A stretch of DNA of 64,000 bases from Amoebidium appalachense (lineage: Eukaryota; Ichthyosporea), in the NCBI GenBank assembly GCA_963693365.1, contig CAVNZM010000004.1:9362001-9426000 (forward strand), read 5' to 3'. This document shows positions 61,044-64,000 of this stretch, one piece after another (the stretch's first letter is position 1; each line of letters starts with the position of its first letter). The notes below the pieces were generated by a model, which was given only the letters and a program-made list of their open reading frames with translations, ran no database searches and was not told where the DNA came from. The translations under genes were made by a program, and so were the position numbers.

Positions 61044-63098
61044 ACACACTGAAAGCAGTAAAAAAACGGGTCAGCGCCCAAGCGCGCCACGACGACCCTA
61101 GTCACAGCGGACTCTACTTCCAACAGGGTTATGGGCCCAGACACGACACCGCGGCCTCTAACTTCACGTCCCCTACGACGCCTTGAACGGAGGAGCCCAG
61201 AAACCGACTTCTAGGCTGTACCCTACACCCGCGAGCGTATTTCCGTGAAGTAGAGACTTTCGCTTCCACAAACTCCATCCGCAGCAGCCTGCGACATCAA
61301 CGTCAAGTATTCCACTTCATTGGCGGGGCACGCACCACAGTGGAATGCACACCCCGGTCTACCCTGCAAGCAGCCACACTCACTCTCTCTTCTCTAGTGG
61401 TGTGTACACTTCTCCAATTGGGTAGGGGTGTTGGAGTGCAGACTTACGCTCACTCCACTATATGTGTATGTTAGCTTTACAATTGGTTCCGTGTACATAG
61501 ACACATGCTGACACTCGATCACCACATGCACATCTGCATAGTTGAGGAATGTTGCCAATTGTGTTTTGACTGCAAACGATTGGTTCACTGGTCCCAGAGA
61601 TATCTAAATGAAAGTAACCAATCCGATTAGCGCCTGGCATCCGGATTACATTCCAGACTGCTGCCCCACGGGTATATAAGCCACGTCTCTGCCAGGTGCA
61701 GACATGGAGTTAAGTCATGGAGTTCAGTCATGGAGTTCAGTCATGGAGTTCAGTCATGGAGTTCAGTCATGGAGTTAACACACTGAAAGCAGTAAAAAAA
61801 CGGGTCAGCGCCCAAGCGCGCCACGACGACCCTAGTCACAGCGGACTCTACTTCCAACAGGGTTATGGGCCCAGACACGACACCGCGGCCTCTAACTTCA
61901 CGTCCCCTACGACGCCTTGAACGGAGGAGCCCAGAAACCGACTTCTAGGCTGTACCCTACACCCGCGAGCGTATTTCCGTGAAGTAGAGACTTTCGCTTC
62001 CACAAACTCCATCCGCAGCAGCCTGCGACATCAACGTCAAGTATTCCACTTCATTGGCGGGGCACGCACCACAGTGGAATGCACACCCCGGTCTACCCTG
62101 CAAGCAGCCACACTCACTCTCTCTTCTCTACAGTGGTGTGTACACTTCTCCAATTGGGTAGGGGTGTTGGAGTGCAGACTTACGCTCACTCCACAATATG
62201 TGTATGTTAGCTTTACAATTGGTTCCGTGTACACAGACACACGCTGACACTCGATCACCACATGCACATCTGCATAGTTGAGGAATGTTGCCAATTGTGT
62301 TTTGACTGCAAACGATTGGTTCACTGGTCCCAGAGATCTCTAAATGAAAGTAACCAATCCGATTAGCACCTGGCATCCGGATTACATTCCAGACTGCTGC
62401 CCCACGGGTATATAAGCCACGTCTCTGCCAGGTGCAGACATGGAGTTCAGACATGGAGTTCAGTCATGGAGTTAAGTCATGGAGTTAAGTCATGGAGTTA
62501 AGTCATGGAGTTCAGTCATGGAGTTAACACACTGAAAGCAGTAAAAAAACGGGTCAGCGCCCAAGCGCGCCACGACGACCCTAGTCACAGCGGACTCTAC
62601 TTCCAACAGGGTTATGGGCCCAGACACGACACCGCGGCCTCTAACTTCACGTCCCCTACGACGCCTTGAACGGAGGAGCCCAGAAACCGACTTCTAGGCA
62701 AGTATTCCACTTCATTGGCGGGGCAAGCACCACAGTGGAATGCACACCCCGGTCTACCCTGCAAGTAGCCACACTCACTCTCTCTTCTCTAGTGGTGTGT
62801 ACACTTCTCCAATTGGGTAGGGGTGTTGGAGTGCAGACTTACGCTCACTCCACAATATGTGTATGTTAGCTTTACAATTGGTTCCGTGTACACAGACACA
62901 CACTGACACTCGATCACCACATGCACATCTGCATAGTTGAGGAATGTTGCCAATTGTGTTTTGACTGCAAACGATTGGTTCACTGGTCCCAGAGATCTCT
63001 AAATAAAAGTAACCAATCCGATTAGCGCCTGGCATCCGGATTACATTCCAGACTGCTGCCCCACGGGTATATAAGCCACGTCTCTGCCAGGTGCAGTC

Positions 63099-63341
63099 AT
63101 GGAGTTCAGTCATGGAGTTCAGTCATGGAGTTCAGTCATGGAGTTCAGTCATGGAGTTCAGTCATGGAGTTCAGTCATGGAGTTCAGTCATGGAGTTAAC
63201 ACACTGAAAGCAGTAAAAAAACGGGTCAGCGCCCAAGCGCGCCACGACGACCCTAGTCACAGCGGACTCTACTTCCAACAGGGTTATGGGCCCAGACACG
63301 ACACCGCGGCCTCTAACTTCACGTCCCCTACGACGCCTTGA
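63099..63341 (+). CDS. Small open frame through the minisatellite of one satellite unit
   Basis: 80 codons. Because 13 is not a multiple of 3, three minisatellite copies encode 13 residues (MEFSHGVQSWSSV). A constant tail follows (NTLKAVKKRVSAQARHDD, ending SNFTSPTTP). The frame is also open in the unit at 61717-61920. It may be chance; codon evidence cannot be judged because the units are almost identical. Confidence 0.2.
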   Translation: MEFSHGVQSWSSVMEFSHGVQSWSSVMEFSHGVNTLKAVKKRVSAQARHDDPSHSGLYFQQGYGPRHDTAASNFTSPTTP

Positions 63342-64000
63342 ACGGAGGAGCCCAGAAACCGACTTCTAGGCTGTACCCTACACCCGCGAGCGTATTTCCG
63401 TGAAGTAGAGACTTTCGCTTCCACAAACTCCATCCGCAGCAGCCTGCGACATCAACGTCAAGTATTCCACTTCATTGGCGGGGCACGCACCACAGTGGAA
63501 TGCACACCCCGGTCTACCCTGCAAGCAGCCACACTCACTCTCTCTTCTCTAGTGGTGTGTACACTTCTCCAATTGGGTAGGGGTGTTGGAGTGCAGACTT
63601 ACGCTCACTCCACAATATGTGTATGTTAGCTTTACAATTGGTTCCGTGTACACAGACACACGCTGACACTCGATCACCACATGCACATCTGCATAGTTGA
63701 GGAATGTTGCCAATTGTGTTTTGACTGCAAACGATTGGTTCACTGGTCCCAGAGATCTCTAAATGAAAGTAACCAATCCGATTAGCACCTGGCATCCGGA
63801 TTACATTCCAGACTGCTGCCCCACGGGTATATAAGCCACGTCTCTGCCAGGTGCAGTCATGGAGTTCAGTCATGGAGTTCAGACATGGAGTTCAGTCATG
63901 GAGTTCAGACATGGAGTTCAGTCATGGAGTTAAGTCATGGAGTTAAGTCATGGAGTTCAGTCATGGAGTTAACACACTGAAAGCAGTAAAAAACGGGTCA

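Larger units (their letters stand above)
60655..64000 (+). repeat. Tandem satellite array, units of about 659-773 bp
   Basis: The anchor ttggagtgcagacttacg recurs at 60658, 61431, 62167, 62826 and 63586 (spacings 773, 736, 659 and 760). Units are nearly identical; length differences come from the 13-bp minisatellite and from a deletion of about 90 bp in the third unit near 62699. Each unit carries ccaatccgatt, about 55 bp before gtatataagcc, on the plus strand. The array starts where the RT relic is truncated and continues past the window end. Confidence 0.95.

Noticed and set aside
62037-63873. 95-112-codon minus-strand frames repeated in every satellite unit (MTELHDCTWQRRG start)
   Set aside because: They recur only because the units are near-identical. 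They run opposite to the TATA/CCAAT motifs and show no family features.
60655-64000. CRISPR array
   Set aside because: Repeats are direct, contiguous 13-mers inside large near-identical units, with no unique spacers, and the context is eukaryotic.

Overview
The window is eukaryotic nuclear DNA. Genes are split by GT-AG introns, are spread thinly on both strands, and lie in a matrix of homopolymers (mostly C or G runs of 20 to 60) and dinucleotide arrays (CA/GT, GA/CT). There are no operons, ribosome binding sites or bacterial genes. The two-knuckle (RS2Z-type) SR protein and the DRT111-like features of the SPF45 homologue suggest an alga or other protist with plant-like splicing factors. I cannot name the species.

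Layout. (1) 1-7035, minus strand: an ISY1-like splicing factor starts at 7035 and reads leftward; four exons join in phase (7035-4408), and three or four further candidate exons lie down to base 980. (2) 7470-14099, plus strand: a complete ten-exon SR protein with an RRM, two CCHC zinc knuckles and an RS domain (211 aa), divergent from the ISY1-like gene across 434 bp. (3) 28351-16058, minus strand: an SPF45/RBM17/DRT111 homologue (RD-rich segment, G-patch, C-terminal UHM), tail to tail with the SR gene. Three splicing-factor genes are therefore adjacent. One SPF45 intron holds a cluster of degenerate tRNA-like sequences. (4) 28.4-36.1 kb: mostly intergenic, with dispersed GC-rich palindromes, a three-unit tandem repeat of about 280 bp and two weak candidate exons. 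(5) 36166-37710, plus: an intronless GT61-type (DUF563) glycosyltransferase. (6) 46721-40124, minus: a FAM169-like gene with a GNAT-like core; one of its introns holds a long near-perfect inverted repeat. (7) 48.5-54.3 kb, plus: a multi-exon gene whose start resembles TCAIM (DUF4460, HPD motif). (8) 54.3-58.9 kb: low-complexity DNA with unassigned candidate exons. (9) 60640-58968, minus: a 5'-truncated, frameshifted non-LTR reverse transcriptase. (10) 60655-64000: a tandem array of units of about 660-770 bp, each with CCAAT and TATA motifs and a variable 13-bp minisatellite; it runs off the window.

Three patterns cut across the genes and are the main novelty. C-runs start within a few bases of many 5' splice sites on the sense strand. 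(CA)n arrays end in the acceptor CAG and (GT)n arrays begin at the donor GT. A short dispersed repeat occurs about seven times in four transcription units, each time in the same orientation relative to transcription, and in one case fills most of a 202-bp intron. Together they suggest introns that were made, or have expanded, from repeated sequence, including a candidate introner-like element.

Exon models were built by eye from reading frame, splice signals and phase. Family calls rest on remembered family sequences, not on a search.
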